The notes under the pieces: model-generated | What the model was told of the DNA's origin: nothing | Seen by the model: the letters and a program-made list of their open reading frames with translations, nothing else | The model's database searches: none | Part shown: in pieces, positions 14,202-22,372 of the stretch | How the letters are laid out: every line of letters begins with the position of its first letter | How positions within the stretch are numbered: the stretch's first letter is position 1 | Position numbers and translations under genes: made by a program | Assembly: GCA_910584905.1 (NCBI GenBank) | Contig: CAJUCQ010000055.1 | Location: 1-22,389 of the forward strand | Origin: an uncultured Muribaculaceae bacterium | GTDB lineage: Bacteria; Bacteroidota; Bacteroidia; Bacteroidales; Muribaculaceae | Direction: 5' to 3' | Length of the DNA stretch: 22,389 nucleotides

Positions 14202-15998
14202 TCAGCGGTTGGCGCGCTTGCGCTCGATTTCGTCAAGAATGATTTTGCGAAGACGGATATGGTGGGGGGTCACCTCCACATATTCGTCGCCCTTGATATA
14301 TTCAAGCGCCTCTTCAAGCGAGAAAACCACCGGCGGAACTATGCGGGCCTTGTCGTCGGCGCCCGAAGCGCGCATGTTGGTCAGCTTCTTGGATTTTGTC
14401 ACATTCACGACGATGTCATTGTCCTTGGCGTTCTCGCCGACAACCTGACCCGCGTACACTTCCTCTTGAGGGAAGATGAAGAAGCGCCCGCGGTCCTGAA
14501 GCTTGTCGATGGCATAGGCGTAGGCCGTGCCGGCCTCAAGGGCAATGAGCGAGCCGTTAGTGCGGCGTTCGATTTCGCCCTTCCACGGCTGGTATTCAAG
14601 GAAGCGGTGGGCCATGATAGCTTCGCCGCCGGATGCTGTCAGCACATTGCTGCGCAGGCCGATGATGCCGCGCGACGGAATCTGGAACTCAAGCTGCACG
14701 CGGTCGTTTTGGGCCTGCATCGAGGTCAGTTCGCCCTTGCGGCGCGTCACCATGTCAATCATCTTCGAGGCGGCCTCTTCCGTGACGTTGATGGTGAGGT
14801 GCTCGACGGGTTCGCATTTGACGCCGTCAATTTCCTTGATGATTACCTGAGGCTGACCCACCTGAAGCTCATAGCCCTCGCGGCGCATGGTCTCGATAAG
14901 AACCGAAAGGTGAAGAACACCGCGGCCGAATACGGTCCACACGTCCTGCGACGGGTCTTTCACGACGCGGAGTGCGAGGTTGCGGTCGAGCTCGGCCGTG
15001 AGGCGGTCGCCGATGTGGCGCGAGGTCACGTACTTGCCGTCTTTGCCGAAGAATGGGCTGTCGTTGATGGTGAAGGTCATCGACATCGTGGGTTCGTCGA
15101 TGGCAATGCGCGGAAGCGCCTCCTGTGTGTCGAAATCCGAAACCGTATCGCCGATTTCGAATCCGTCAATGCCGACGAGCGCACAAATGTCGCCGCTGGA
15201 TACTTCCTGAACCTTTTTGCGGCCCATGCCTTCGAATGTGTGCAGCTCCTTGATGCGCTGGCGTGTCACTTTGCCGTCGCGGCCCATAAGAGCTATGTCC
15301 TGCCCCTCGCGCAGTGTGCCGCGGTGGACACGACCGATGGCGATACGGCCGACGTACTTCGAGAAATCAAGCGATGTCACCAGCATCTGGGCCGGCCCTT
15401 CGAGTGTCTTGGGTTCGGGGATGTGCTCGATTATGGCGTCGAGCAACGGCGTGATGCTGTCGGTGGGCTGACGCCAGTCGGTGCTCATCCATCCGTTCTT
15501 GGCCGAGCCGAACAGGGTGGGGAAGTTGAGCTGGTCCTCGGTGGCGTCGAGATTGAACATGAGGTCGAATACCATCTCCTGAACTTCTTCGGGACGGCAG
15601 TTGTTCTTGTCGACCTTGTTGACCACCACCACGGGCTTCAGCCCGATCTGAATGGCCTTCTGGAGCACAAAACGCGTCTGAGGCATCGGGCCTTCAAAGG
15701 CGTCCACAAGGAGGATGCAGCCGTCGGCCATGTTGAGCACACGCTCTACCTCGCCGCCGAAGTCGGCGTGTCCGGGCGTGTCTATGATGTTGATTTTGTA
15801 ATCTTTGTAATTGATGGAAACGTTCTTTGATAGAATCGTTATACCGCGTTCGCGTTCGAGGTCGTTGTTGTCAAGGATAAGCTCTCCGGCATTCTGGTTC
15901 TCGCGAAAGAGGTGGCCGGCAAGGAGCATCTTGTCCACGAGTGTGGTCTTGCCATGGTCAACGTGTGCGATGATTGCGATGTTGCGAATTTTCTGCAT
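14202..15998 (-). CDS. typA: Ribosome-associated GTPase TypA/BipA
   Basis: TypA/BipA is a translational GTPase that binds the ribosome and supports 50S assembly and stress growth. The 598-residue length is standard. G-domain motifs are intact: AHVDHGKTT (about 10-18), RERGITI (switch I), DTPGHADFG (switch II) and NKVDK. EF-G-like domains II, III and V follow, and the C-terminal BipA-specific region carries GRGVLHLSVLIETMRREG and PSRGIIGLRS. It is the first gene of the long minus-strand block and diverges from the acyl-CoA ligase gene across a 161-bp gap. The start is fixed by the conserved N-terminus (QKIRNIAIIAHVDHG). Confidence 0.98.
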   Translation of the reverse strand: MQKIRNIAIIAHVDHGKTTLVDKMLLAGHLFRENQNAGELILDNNDLERERGITILSKNVSINYKDYKINIIDTPGHADFGGEVERVLNMADGCILLVDAFEGPMPQTRFVLQKAIQIGLKPVVVVNKVDKNNCRPEEVQEMVFDLMFNLDATEDQLNFPTLFGSAKNGWMSTDWRQPTDSITPLLDAIIEHIPEPKTLEGPAQMLVTSLDFSKYVGRIAIGRVHRGTLREGQDIALMGRDGKVTRQRIKELHTFEGMGRKKVQEVSSGDICALVGIDGFEIGDTVSDFDTQEALPRIAIDEPTMSMTFTINDSPFFGKDGKYVTSRHIGDRLTAELDRNLALRVVKDPSQDVWTVFGRGVLHLSVLIETMRREGYELQVGQPQVIIKEIDGVKCEPVEHLTINVTEEAASKMIDMVTRRKGELTSMQAQNDRVQLEFQIPSRGIIGLRSNVLTASGGEAIMAHRFLEYQPWKGEIERRTNGSLIALEAGTAYAYAIDKLQDRGRFFIFPQEEVYAGQVVGENAKDNDIVVNVTKSKKLTNMRASGADDKARIVPPVVFSLEEALEYIKGDEYVEVTPHHIRLRKIILDEIERKRANR

Positions 15999-16023
15999 AC
16001 TCTATTGGACTTGAAATAATGTG

Positions 16024-16031
16024 CAAAATTA
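16024..16031 (-). promoter_or_regulatory. Candidate -7 element for typA block
   Basis: Read on the minus strand, TAATTTTG fits the TAnnTTTG consensus and lies 25 bp upstream of the typA ATG. No TTTG is found at the standard 19-21 bp spacing; the nearest one is 12 bp away. It is therefore a partial promoter match. It is the best candidate to drive the whole typA-to-small-gene block. Confidence 0.45.
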
Positions 16032-16126
16032 AGCAAAAAATCCCAAACACGGGCCTTGACCGGTGTAAAAAAGCGCAGTTTATATATTTTAACAGTTGTA
16101 ATTCCCGCTACGGGGCGAAAAAGGCG

Positions 16127-16134
16127 TAAATTTG
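16127..16134 (+). promoter_or_regulatory. Candidate -7 element for the acyl-CoA ligase gene
   Basis: TAAATTTG matches TAnnTTTG and lies 25 bp before the ATG at 16160, an ordinary short-leader distance. No TTTG stands at the usual spacing upstream. The 15999-16159 intergenic region otherwise shows only these two facing -7 elements, with no clear hairpin or riboswitch. Confidence 0.5.
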
Positions 16135-16159
16135 CACGAATTATCCCATTTTTATTATC

Positions 16160-17980
16160 ATGCAAAATCCCAACATTCTTACCGACCTTATCCGCATGCA
16201 GGCCGGAAAATATGGTTCTCGCGAAGCGCTTGCCACGGCACCATGCGCTTCTGCCGGCACTCCGGCCGAGTCCCTTACTTGGCTTGAACTCAGTGAAAAG
16301 GTCGATGCTCTCGCCTATGCATTGGAAACGCTCGGCATTCAGGCCCGCAACATGGTGGCCATGCTCGCGCACAATTGTCCGGAGGTGATTATCGCGGATT
16401 TTGCATGTTTCAGGAACAGAGCCGTGCCCGTGTCGATATACGCCACGTCAAGCCCCGAGCAGGTGAGCTATATTATCCGCGACTCCGGTGCGCGCGTTAT
16501 TTTTACGGGTGATCAGGAAAACTACGACACCGTGCGCTCCATTGCGGCCGAATGTCCCGAACTCTTCAAAATTGTGACGATAAACCCGCTTATCCGCATC
16601 GAGGAGGACGACCACATGAGCATCCGTTTCGGTCAATTGCTCGAAATGGGCCGAAATGCCACCGACCTCAGCAAAGCCGCCGTGGAGAAGCGCACGTCCG
16701 AAGCCTTGGCCGAGGATATTGCCACGCTGATATACACTTCAGGCACTACCGGCGAGCCGAAGGGGGCGGTCCTTCCGCACAGTTGCTTCAACTCGGCGCT
16801 GAAATTCCACACAAGGCGCCTGCCGTATCTTACGGACGCCGATTCGTCCGTGTGTTTTCTGCCCTTGAGCCATATATTCGAAAAGGCGTGGACATGCTTC
16901 TGCCTGATGACAGGCATGCACGTGACCATCAACCGCGACCCGCGCGAGATTCAGGACACACTCCGGCTTGTGCATCCGACGGCGATGTGCTCGGTGCCGC
17001 GTTTTTGGGAAAAGGTTTATTCCGGCGTGCAGGCAAAGCTTGACCGCGTCAGCGGCTTCAAGAAATGGCTCATGTCCGTGGCCATGAAGACCGGGCGCCG
17101 CAGAAATCTCGGCTACGCCCGTTTCGGCAAAAAGGCGCCCCTGTGGCTCGAACTGGCCTACAAGTTTTTCTTCAATCAGATTTTTTATCCCATGCAGAAG
17201 GTTGTCGGCGTCGACAAAGGCGTGATATTCCCGACAGCCGGAGCTCCCCTCACTCCCGAAATTACGGAATATATGCGCGCCTGCGGCATTCCCATCGTTA
17301 TCGGCTACGGGCTTTCAGAGACGACCGCTACGGTGTCGTGCTTCCCGGAGTACGGCTTTGAGGCCGGCACGATAGGCACGGTGCTCGAAGGAGTTCATGT
17401 CAAAATCAGCGACGACGGCGAAATTCTCGTAAAAGGCCCGTCGGTCATGCGCGGCTACTACGGTCGCCCCCTTGATACGGCGCAGGCATTCACGCCTGAC
17501 GGTTGGTTCCGCACGGGCGATGCCGGATATTTCAACGCCGACGGCGCCCTTGTCCTCACCGACCGAATCAAAGACCTGTTCAAGACCTCAAACGGCAAAT
17601 ATGTAGCCCCTCAGGCAATCGAGGCGCGTCTTGCCACCGACCCCGTGTTCGAGCAGATTGCTCTTATCGGCGATGAGCGCAAGTTTGTGTCCGCGCTTAT
17701 CGTCCCAGACAAAAGCCTTGTCGAAGAATACGCCCGCGAGAACGGCATCACGGCCGAAAGCTACGACGAGCTTGTCGGCGACGAGCGAATCCACAGTTGG
17801 ATTGAAGGGAAAATAAAGGCCCTCACGGCATCGTTCGCCCGTCATGAGAAAATCAAGCGATTCACGCTTCTTCCTTCGCCCTTCACCATCGAAAACGGCG
17901 AACTCACCAATACGCTGAAAGTGCGCCGTCGCGTTGTGTTGGAGCATTATGCAAAACACATCGAGCGAATGTATGAATGA
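16160..17980 (+). CDS. Long-chain fatty acid--CoA ligase (AMP-binding)
   Basis: This 606-residue enzyme of the ANL superfamily activates fatty acids to acyl-AMP and then acyl-CoA, feeding lipid synthesis or turnover. The P-loop-like motif YTSGTTGEPKGA lies at about 192-203. PTAGAPLTPEI and GYGLSETTATVSC (substrate/AMP site) lie in the middle. WFRTGDAGYF and the hinge motif DRIKDLFKTSNGKYVAP mark the mobile C-terminal domain, which carries the catalytic-Lys region near the end (TNTLKVRRRVV). The overall form is closest to the eukaryote-like FAA1/FadD15 branch common in Bacteroidota. The exact chain-length preference cannot be read from sequence. It is divergent from typA and is followed 103 bp later by nfo. 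Confidence 0.94.
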   Translation: MQNPNILTDLIRMQAGKYGSREALATAPCASAGTPAESLTWLELSEKVDALAYALETLGIQARNMVAMLAHNCPEVIIADFACFRNRAVPVSIYATSSPEQVSYIIRDSGARVIFTGDQENYDTVRSIAAECPELFKIVTINPLIRIEEDDHMSIRFGQLLEMGRNATDLSKAAVEKRTSEALAEDIATLIYTSGTTGEPKGAVLPHSCFNSALKFHTRRLPYLTDADSSVCFLPLSHIFEKAWTCFCLMTGMHVTINRDPREIQDTLRLVHPTAMCSVPRFWEKVYSGVQAKLDRVSGFKKWLMSVAMKTGRRRNLGYARFGKKAPLWLELAYKFFFNQIFYPMQKVVGVDKGVIFPTAGAPLTPEITEYMRACGIPIVIGYGLSETTATVSCFPEYGFEAGTIGTVLEGVHVKISDDGEILVKGPSVMRGYYGRPLDTAQAFTPDGWFRTGDAGYFNADGALVLTDRIKDLFKTSNGKYVAPQAIEARLATDPVFEQIALIGDERKFVSALIVPDKSLVEEYARENGITAESYDELVGDERIHSWIEGKIKALTASFARHEKIKRFTLLPSPFTIENGELTNTLKVRRRVVLEHYAKHIERMYE

Positions 17981-18051
17981 CGCCAAATGAAGAAACGGAA
18001 TCTTTTTCGTGAAAAAATGACGAGGCGGATGGCCGTTTGTCGAAAATTACT

Positions 18052-18059
18052 TATCTTTG
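18052..18059 (+). promoter_or_regulatory. Candidate -7 element for nfo
   Basis: TATCTTTG fits TAnnTTTG and lies 24 bp before the preferred nfo ATG at 18084. A TTTG exists at 18036-18039 but only 12 bp upstream, which is shorter than the usual spacing. The element overlaps the TTG that would serve as a longer nfo start, arguing against that start. Confidence 0.5.
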
Positions 18060-18083
18060 CGTGATTTTTACCCTATTTGCGAG

Positions 18084-18932
18084 ATGAAGTATATTGGAGC
18101 ACATGTCGGCAGCGAGCCGTCTGTGGCCGTAGCCCCGGTTGAGGCGTCGGTCATAGGCGCCACGGCATTTGCTTTCAATCTCGTAAACCCGCAGGCTTGG
18201 TCCTCGCCTGCGTACACCGCTGAAGAAACAGCGCTTTTTCGCGACGAATGCGCCCGCCTCGGCTTCACTTCCGACCGCATACTCCCGCACTCGGCTTTTG
18301 TGATAAATCTCGGCGGTCCTGACGCGCGAAAGCGCGCCATGTCGCGTCGTCTGCTCATCGACGAGCTGAGGCGGTGCGAGGCCCTCGGGCTTTCGCTTCT
18401 GAATATGCATCCGGGTTCTCATCTCGGAAAAATATCCGAGGCCGAAAGCCTCGCCCTTATCGCTGACAACATCAATGCCGCGCTTGAACAAACTTCAGGC
18501 GTGACCGTCGTGCTTGAAAACACGGCCGGACAGGGGTCGAATGTGGGATATACGTTCGCCCACCTTGCAGCCGTCATCGACCATATCGAAGACAAATCGA
18601 GGGTAGGGGTGTGTATCGACACGGCCCACGCCCACGCCGCCGGCTACGACCTCTCCGACGAGGACGGCTACGAAAGGATGTGGAGCGAGTTCGAGGCCGC
18701 AGTCGGACTCGCTTATCTCCGGGGCATGCACCTCAACGACTCCGTGCGCCCCTGCGGCAGCCGCATCGACAGGCATGCACCCCTCGGCGAAGGCACAATC
18801 GGAGCGGGCGCATTCAGCCGCCTGATGGCCGACCCCCGAGCCGACGGCATCCCGCTGATACTCGAGACGCCCGATGTGAGTCGTTGGCCCGACGTCATAG
18901 CAAGCCTCACGGACGAAGCAAACAAACGATGA
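18084..18932 (+). CDS. nfo: Endonuclease IV (AP endonuclease)
   Basis: Nfo cuts DNA 5' to abasic sites in base excision repair, using three zinc ions in a TIM barrel. The 282-residue form starts MKYIGAHVGSEP, like E. coli MKYIGAHVSAAGG; a nine-codon longer reading from TTG at 18057 lies in a promoter-like element. All metal ligand motifs are seen in order: LPHSAFVINLGG, LNMHPGSHLG, VLENTAGQGSNVG, CIDTAHAHAAGYD, MHLNDS, DRHAPLGEGTIG and LILETPD. These correspond to the His, Glu and Asp ligands of the E. coli enzyme. The MFS transporter gene follows 38 bp later on the same strand, so co-transcription is possible, although the functions are unrelated. Confidence 0.96.
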   Translation: MKYIGAHVGSEPSVAVAPVEASVIGATAFAFNLVNPQAWSSPAYTAEETALFRDECARLGFTSDRILPHSAFVINLGGPDARKRAMSRRLLIDELRRCEALGLSLLNMHPGSHLGKISEAESLALIADNINAALEQTSGVTVVLENTAGQGSNVGYTFAHLAAVIDHIEDKSRVGVCIDTAHAHAAGYDLSDEDGYERMWSEFEAAVGLAYLRGMHLNDSVRPCGSRIDRHAPLGEGTIGAGAFSRLMADPRADGIPLILETPDVSRWPDVIASLTDEANKR

Positions 18933-18970
18933 AAATTCAAAATCAATAAACATAACCCCAAATTTGTATC

Positions 18971-20773
18971 ATGGAAAAACAACGCGACCTAAGTTTCTGG
19001 AAGCTGTGGAATCTGAGTTTCGGCTTCTTCGGCGTCCAGATAGCCTACGCCTTGCAAAGCTCACAGGTGAGCCGAATTTTCGCCACAATCGGCGCTGACC
19101 CCCACGACCTCAGCTATTTCTGGATTCTTCCGCCTCTTATGGGCATGATAGTGCAGCCCATTGTCGGCACGGCTTCCGACCGCACATGGAATCGTCTTGG
19201 CCGGCGCCTTCCCTATCTCCTTGTCGGCGCGCTTATCGCTATCGTCGTGATGTGCTTCCTGCCCAACGCAGGTTCGCTCGGCCTCGGAATCTCTCAGGCC
19301 ATCATATTCGGCCTTGTCATGCTCATGCTCCTTGACACGACAATCAACATGGCCATGCAGCCCTTCAAAATGCTTGTCGGCGACATGGTGAATGAAAAGC
19401 AAAAAGGCTTCGCATATTCTATCCAAAGTTTCCTCTGCAATGCAGGTTCGGTCGTGGGTTATATCGCGCCGCTTTGCCTTGCGTTCTTCCTCAGCAACAC
19501 GGCTCCGGCGGGTGAAGTTCCTCCGACGGTGACATGGGCCTTCTACATCGGTGCCATCATCCTCCTTGCCTGCGTAGTCTACACCTTTGCCACTGTCAAG
19601 GAGATGCCTCCGGCCGAATATGCGGCTTTCCACGGCGTGAAGCCTGAAGAAAAGGAGCAGAAGAGCAACGGAGGTCTCCTGCGCATCCTCGCTTCAGCCC
19701 CCAAGGTATTCTGGACGGTGGGCCTCGTGCAGTTCTTCTGCTGGGTGGCCTTCATGTATATGTGGGTCTACTCTACCGAAGCTATCGCCAATCAAGCCTA
19801 TGACACGCCGACTGTAGAGCGCGTCGAAGGCGTGACAATCGACGGTAAGAAATACAACGACAAATATCTCTTCGACGGCAAGATGCCCGTAATCATGGAC
19901 GGCAGCCTCGCTCTCGCCGGAGTCCGCGTCGACGGCGCTTTCGCCGAGCCCTCGCTGGTGGTGCTCAACGGCGACACACTCATCTCGGGCGGCAAAGTGG
20001 CTACCGTCAACGGCGCTCCCGTGATAGCCTCTCATGAAGGCCTCCGCGAGCTTGCCGCGTCGGATCGTCTTGAAATCGACGGCGCGGTCATCGAAGGCGC
20101 GAAACGCCTTGAGACAGTGAGCCGCTTCGCTATGGTCAAGCCCGGCACGCGCCTCACGCTCGCTCACATCGCACGCCTTGACGAAGGCACGGGCGAATAT
20201 CTCCTCGACGAGACTTCGGAACTTCCCGAGGCCACGACCGAGACCATGACCATCAACTACCACAAGGTGCTTAACGTTGCGTCGGCGGAATATCAGAGCG
20301 CCGGCAATGACACCGGTCTGCTCTTCGCCATTCAAGGTCTTGTCGCCGTGCTGTGGGCTATTGTCCTTCCCATGTTCCGCAAGCGCAAGGTGGCCTACTC
20401 GCTCAGCCTTCTCATCGGCGGCGCCGGGTTCGCGTCGATTTTCTTCTGCCACGACATCGTGCTCCTCGGCATAGGTTACGGCCTTGCCGGATGCGCATGG
20501 GCCGCAATGCTTGCAATGCCGTTTACAATCCTTACCAACGCGCTTTCGGGTAATAATATCGGCACCTATCTCGGTCTCTTCAACTGCACAATCTGCCTTC
20601 CGCAGATTATCGCGTCGCTTCTCGGCGGCCTCATCCTCTCGATTATTCCCGTCACGGCTCTCGGCGTGCCCAATGCTCCGGCCATGCTCTTCGTATCGGG
20701 CGTGCTCCTTTGCCTCGGCGCTCTCGCCGTATGGGGTATCCGCGAGACTTACGGTAGTGAAAAAAGCAAATAA
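18971..20773 (+). CDS. SLC45/GPH-like MFS sugar transporter with inserted domain
   Basis: The 600-residue protein is a 12-helix MFS transporter of the sucrose/maltose type (SLC45-like). It opens FWKLWNLSFGFFGVQIAYALQ, and the loop after helix 2 carries SDRTWNRLGRRLPY, the family hallmark. Relatives I know of are about 450 residues. The extra length lies between TM7 (ending about residue 272) and TM8 (starting about 447). There, roughly 150 residues rich in DG turns and beta-like stretches (VTIDGKKYNDKYL, VVLNGDTLISGG, LEIDGAVIEGAK, KPGTRLTL) precede the standard ASAEYQSAGNDTGLLF segment. By MFS topology this loop is periplasmic. The transported sugar is unknown. A strong terminator follows, so the transcript likely ends before sdaA. 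Confidence 0.9.
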   Translation: MEKQRDLSFWKLWNLSFGFFGVQIAYALQSSQVSRIFATIGADPHDLSYFWILPPLMGMIVQPIVGTASDRTWNRLGRRLPYLLVGALIAIVVMCFLPNAGSLGLGISQAIIFGLVMLMLLDTTINMAMQPFKMLVGDMVNEKQKGFAYSIQSFLCNAGSVVGYIAPLCLAFFLSNTAPAGEVPPTVTWAFYIGAIILLACVVYTFATVKEMPPAEYAAFHGVKPEEKEQKSNGGLLRILASAPKVFWTVGLVQFFCWVAFMYMWVYSTEAIANQAYDTPTVERVEGVTIDGKKYNDKYLFDGKMPVIMDGSLALAGVRVDGAFAEPSLVVLNGDTLISGGKVATVNGAPVIASHEGLRELAASDRLEIDGAVIEGAKRLETVSRFAMVKPGTRLTLAHIARLDEGTGEYLLDETSELPEATTETMTINYHKVLNVASAEYQSAGNDTGLLFAIQGLVAVLWAIVLPMFRKRKVAYSLSLLIGGAGFASIFFCHDIVLLGIGYGLAGCAWAAMLAMPFTILTNALSGNNIGTYLGLFNCTICLPQIIASLLGGLILSIIPVTALGVPNAPAMLFVSGVLLCLGALAVWGIRETYGSEKSK

Positions 20774-20791
20774 ATACTGACAATACGAATG

Positions 20792-20850
20792 CCGACGGGC
20801 TATAGGGCCGACGGGTGATATCCCCTCCCTATGTTGCCCGTCGGTTTTTT
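20792..20850 (+). terminator. Terminator after the MFS gene, with duplicated 5' arm
   Basis: CCGACGGGC (20792-20800) pairs with GCCCGTCGG (20836-20844), followed by six T residues. Inside, ATAGGG (20802-20807) pairs with CCCTAT (20827-20832), extending the stem. A second copy, CCGACGGG (20808-20815), could compete for the same 3' arm. The simple reading is intrinsic termination 18 bp after the MFS stop. Two possible 5' partners would also permit attenuation-type switching ahead of sdaA, whose ATG is 23 bp later. Confidence 0.8.
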
Positions 20851-20873
20851 ATAAATCAAAAATCCTCCTCGAA

Positions 20874-22070
20874 ATGGAATCTCTTCGACAGTTATACAAA
20901 ATCGGTCTTGGCCCTTCGAGTTCGCATACAATGGGTCCTCGCAAGGCCGCCGAGGCTTTTTCGGCACGGACAAAAGGAGCTGCGCGATACGAAGTGACGC
21001 TTTACGGCTCGCTTGCCGCCACCGGCAAAGGCCACCTCACCGACCGCGCCATTCTCGATGTGCTTGAACCCGTCGCACCCACTGAAATCGTGTGGCAGCC
21101 CGACGTCGTGCTTCCCTTCCATACCAACGGCATGCGTTTCCGCGCATTAGCGCATGACGGCAGCGTCGTTGACGAATGGACGGCGTACTCCGTCGGCGGC
21201 GGCGATGTCGTCGGTGAAGGCGAGAGCCGAGTATCGGCCGAAAGCATATACGGACTCACGAAAATCAAGGATATTCAGGCCTATTGCGAACGCACGGGCA
21301 AAAGCTACTGGGAATACGTCGACGAGACCGAAGGGCCGGAGATATGGGAATATCTCGCCGAGGTATGGCATACGATGAAAGATGCCGTCCTCCGCGGGAT
21401 AGATGCCGAAGGTGTCCTCCCCGGAGGGCTCGGCGTGCGCCGCAAGGCCGTGAGCTACTACATGCATGCTTCCGGCCACAACAGTTCGCTCAAGAGCCGT
21501 GGTCTGGTATATGCCTATGCGCTTGCCGTGAGCGAGGAGAACGCCGCCGGCGGACGCATCGTCACCGCGCCAACGTGCGGGTCAAGCGGCGTTGTCCCGG
21601 CGGTGCTCTATCATCTTTATACGTCGAAGGGATTCAGCGAAAAACGCATTCTGAGAGCGCTGGCCACGGCCGGGCTTTTCGGCAACGTGGTCAAGCACAA
21701 CGCTTCGGTCTCCGGGGCCGAGGTCGGTTGTCAGGGAGAAGTGGGCGTGGCCTGCGCTATGGCCGCCGCCGCCGCTTCGCAACTCTTCGGAGGGACCGTG
21801 GCTCAGATTGAGTACTCGGCCGAGATGGGTCTCGAACACCACCTCGGACTGACGTGCGACCCCGTGTGCGGGCTTGTGCAGATTCCCTGCATCGAACGCA
21901 ATGCCTATGCGGCCGCCCGCGCTCTCGATGCCAATCTGTATGCGGCGTTTTCGGACGGAAAGCACTCCGTCGATTTCGACCGTATCGTCGAGGTGATGAA
22001 GCAGACCGGCCATGACATTCCTTCGCTCTACAAAGAGACGGCGATGGGCGGCCTTGCCGTAATCAAGTAG
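20874..22070 (+). CDS. sdaA: L-serine ammonia-lyase, iron-sulfur dependent
   Basis: SdaA deaminates L-serine to pyruvate and ammonia using a [4Fe-4S] cluster. The 398-residue single-chain form starts with a beta domain bearing GLGPSSSHTMGP, the serine-binding motif. The alpha domain follows, with SGHNSSLKSRG, TAPTCGSSGVVPA, GCQGEVGVACAMAAAA and CDPVCGLVQIPCIERNA. Cysteines 286, 328 and 339 have the same spacing (42 and 11) as the cluster ligands of the studied Legionella enzyme. The start MESLRQLYKIGLGPSSSHT is standard. The gene follows a terminator hairpin with no consensus promoter seen in the 100-bp gap, so its promoter is unclear. It converges on the WYL remnant, with 7 bp between stops. 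Confidence 0.97.
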   Translation: MESLRQLYKIGLGPSSSHTMGPRKAAEAFSARTKGAARYEVTLYGSLAATGKGHLTDRAILDVLEPVAPTEIVWQPDVVLPFHTNGMRFRALAHDGSVVDEWTAYSVGGGDVVGEGESRVSAESIYGLTKIKDIQAYCERTGKSYWEYVDETEGPEIWEYLAEVWHTMKDAVLRGIDAEGVLPGGLGVRRKAVSYYMHASGHNSSLKSRGLVYAYALAVSEENAAGGRIVTAPTCGSSGVVPAVLYHLYTSKGFSEKRILRALATAGLFGNVVKHNASVSGAEVGCQGEVGVACAMAAAAASQLFGGTVAQIEYSAEMGLEHHLGLTCDPVCGLVQIPCIERNAYAAARALDANLYAAFSDGKHSVDFDRIVEVMKQTGHDIPSLYKETAMGGLAVIK

Positions 22071-22077
22071 CGTATCT

Positions 22078-22284
22078 TCATTGGGTGTAATGTCGGGCCG
22101 CACTGATGACGCTTTTGGCGATGCGAGCCCTGAACTCCGGTGGAGCAATGACTTCGACGTGGGCGCCGTAGCCGAGAATAAGGCGCTCCAGCTCGTTGTT
22201 TATCACTACTTTCAGTGATATTCGGATTGAGCCGTCATGGAAGCGTTGCTCCACCGTCTGCGATTTGTGAAATACGCGAGTTCG
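22078..22284 (-). pseudogene. C-terminal remnant of a WYL-domain regulator
   Basis: On the minus strand, 68 codons ending in TGA read as the tail of a WYL-domain protein. They include FHKSQTVEQRFHDGSIRISL, then NNELERLILGYGAHVEVIAP and PPEFRARIAKSVISAA, the usual WYL C-terminal pattern. WYL regulators normally have an N-terminal helix-turn-helix and about 300 residues, and none of that is here. Past 22284 the frame loses similarity (STFLWCSLS) and hits an in-frame TGA near 22362. The gene is therefore broken at about 22284, most simply by an inserted element. The 5' part may continue beyond the window. Confidence 0.75.
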
Positions 22285-22310
22285 GGATAAGGAACACCAT
22301 AAAAAAGTTG

Positions 22311-22343
22311 AATCGGCAGCTTGAAAAAGCTGCCGATTCTTTT
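22311..22343 (+). terminator. 12-bp hairpin with GAAA tetraloop and T run
   Basis: AATCGGCAGCTT (22311-22322) and AAGCTGCCGATT (22327-22338) form a perfect 12-bp stem capped by GAAA and followed by CTTTT. On the minus strand, six T residues follow 4 bases after the stem, so it can work in both directions. It would insulate downstream expression from outside transcription, a common feature near IS ends. Confidence 0.75.
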
Positions 22344-22372
22344 GGTAATATCACTGACATTTAGTAATTTAG
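22341..22372 (+). promoter_or_regulatory. Promoter for a gene starting beyond the window
   Basis: TTTG (22341-22344), 20 bases, then TAATTTAG (22365-22372) match the Bacteroides -33/-7 consensus with one mismatch in the second element. The AGAGG at 22371-22375 overlaps this element, and no ATG occurs before the window ends, so the gene it drives lies to the right. Confidence 0.5.

Noticed and set aside
14259..15830. 523-codon plus-strand frame opposite typA
   Set aside because: Antisense shadow of a highly conserved GTPase; no motifs in the translation.
18036..18059. TTTG-N12-TATCTTTG as a full promoter for nfo
   Set aside because: The spacing is 7-9 bases shorter than the known range, so only the -7 element was kept as a candidate.
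19694..20452. 252-codon minus-strand frame opposite the MFS insert region
   Set aside because: I considered whether the insert DNA belonged to an antisense gene. The product is His/Glu/Arg-rich with no domain, and the plus frame is continuous from TM7 to TM8.
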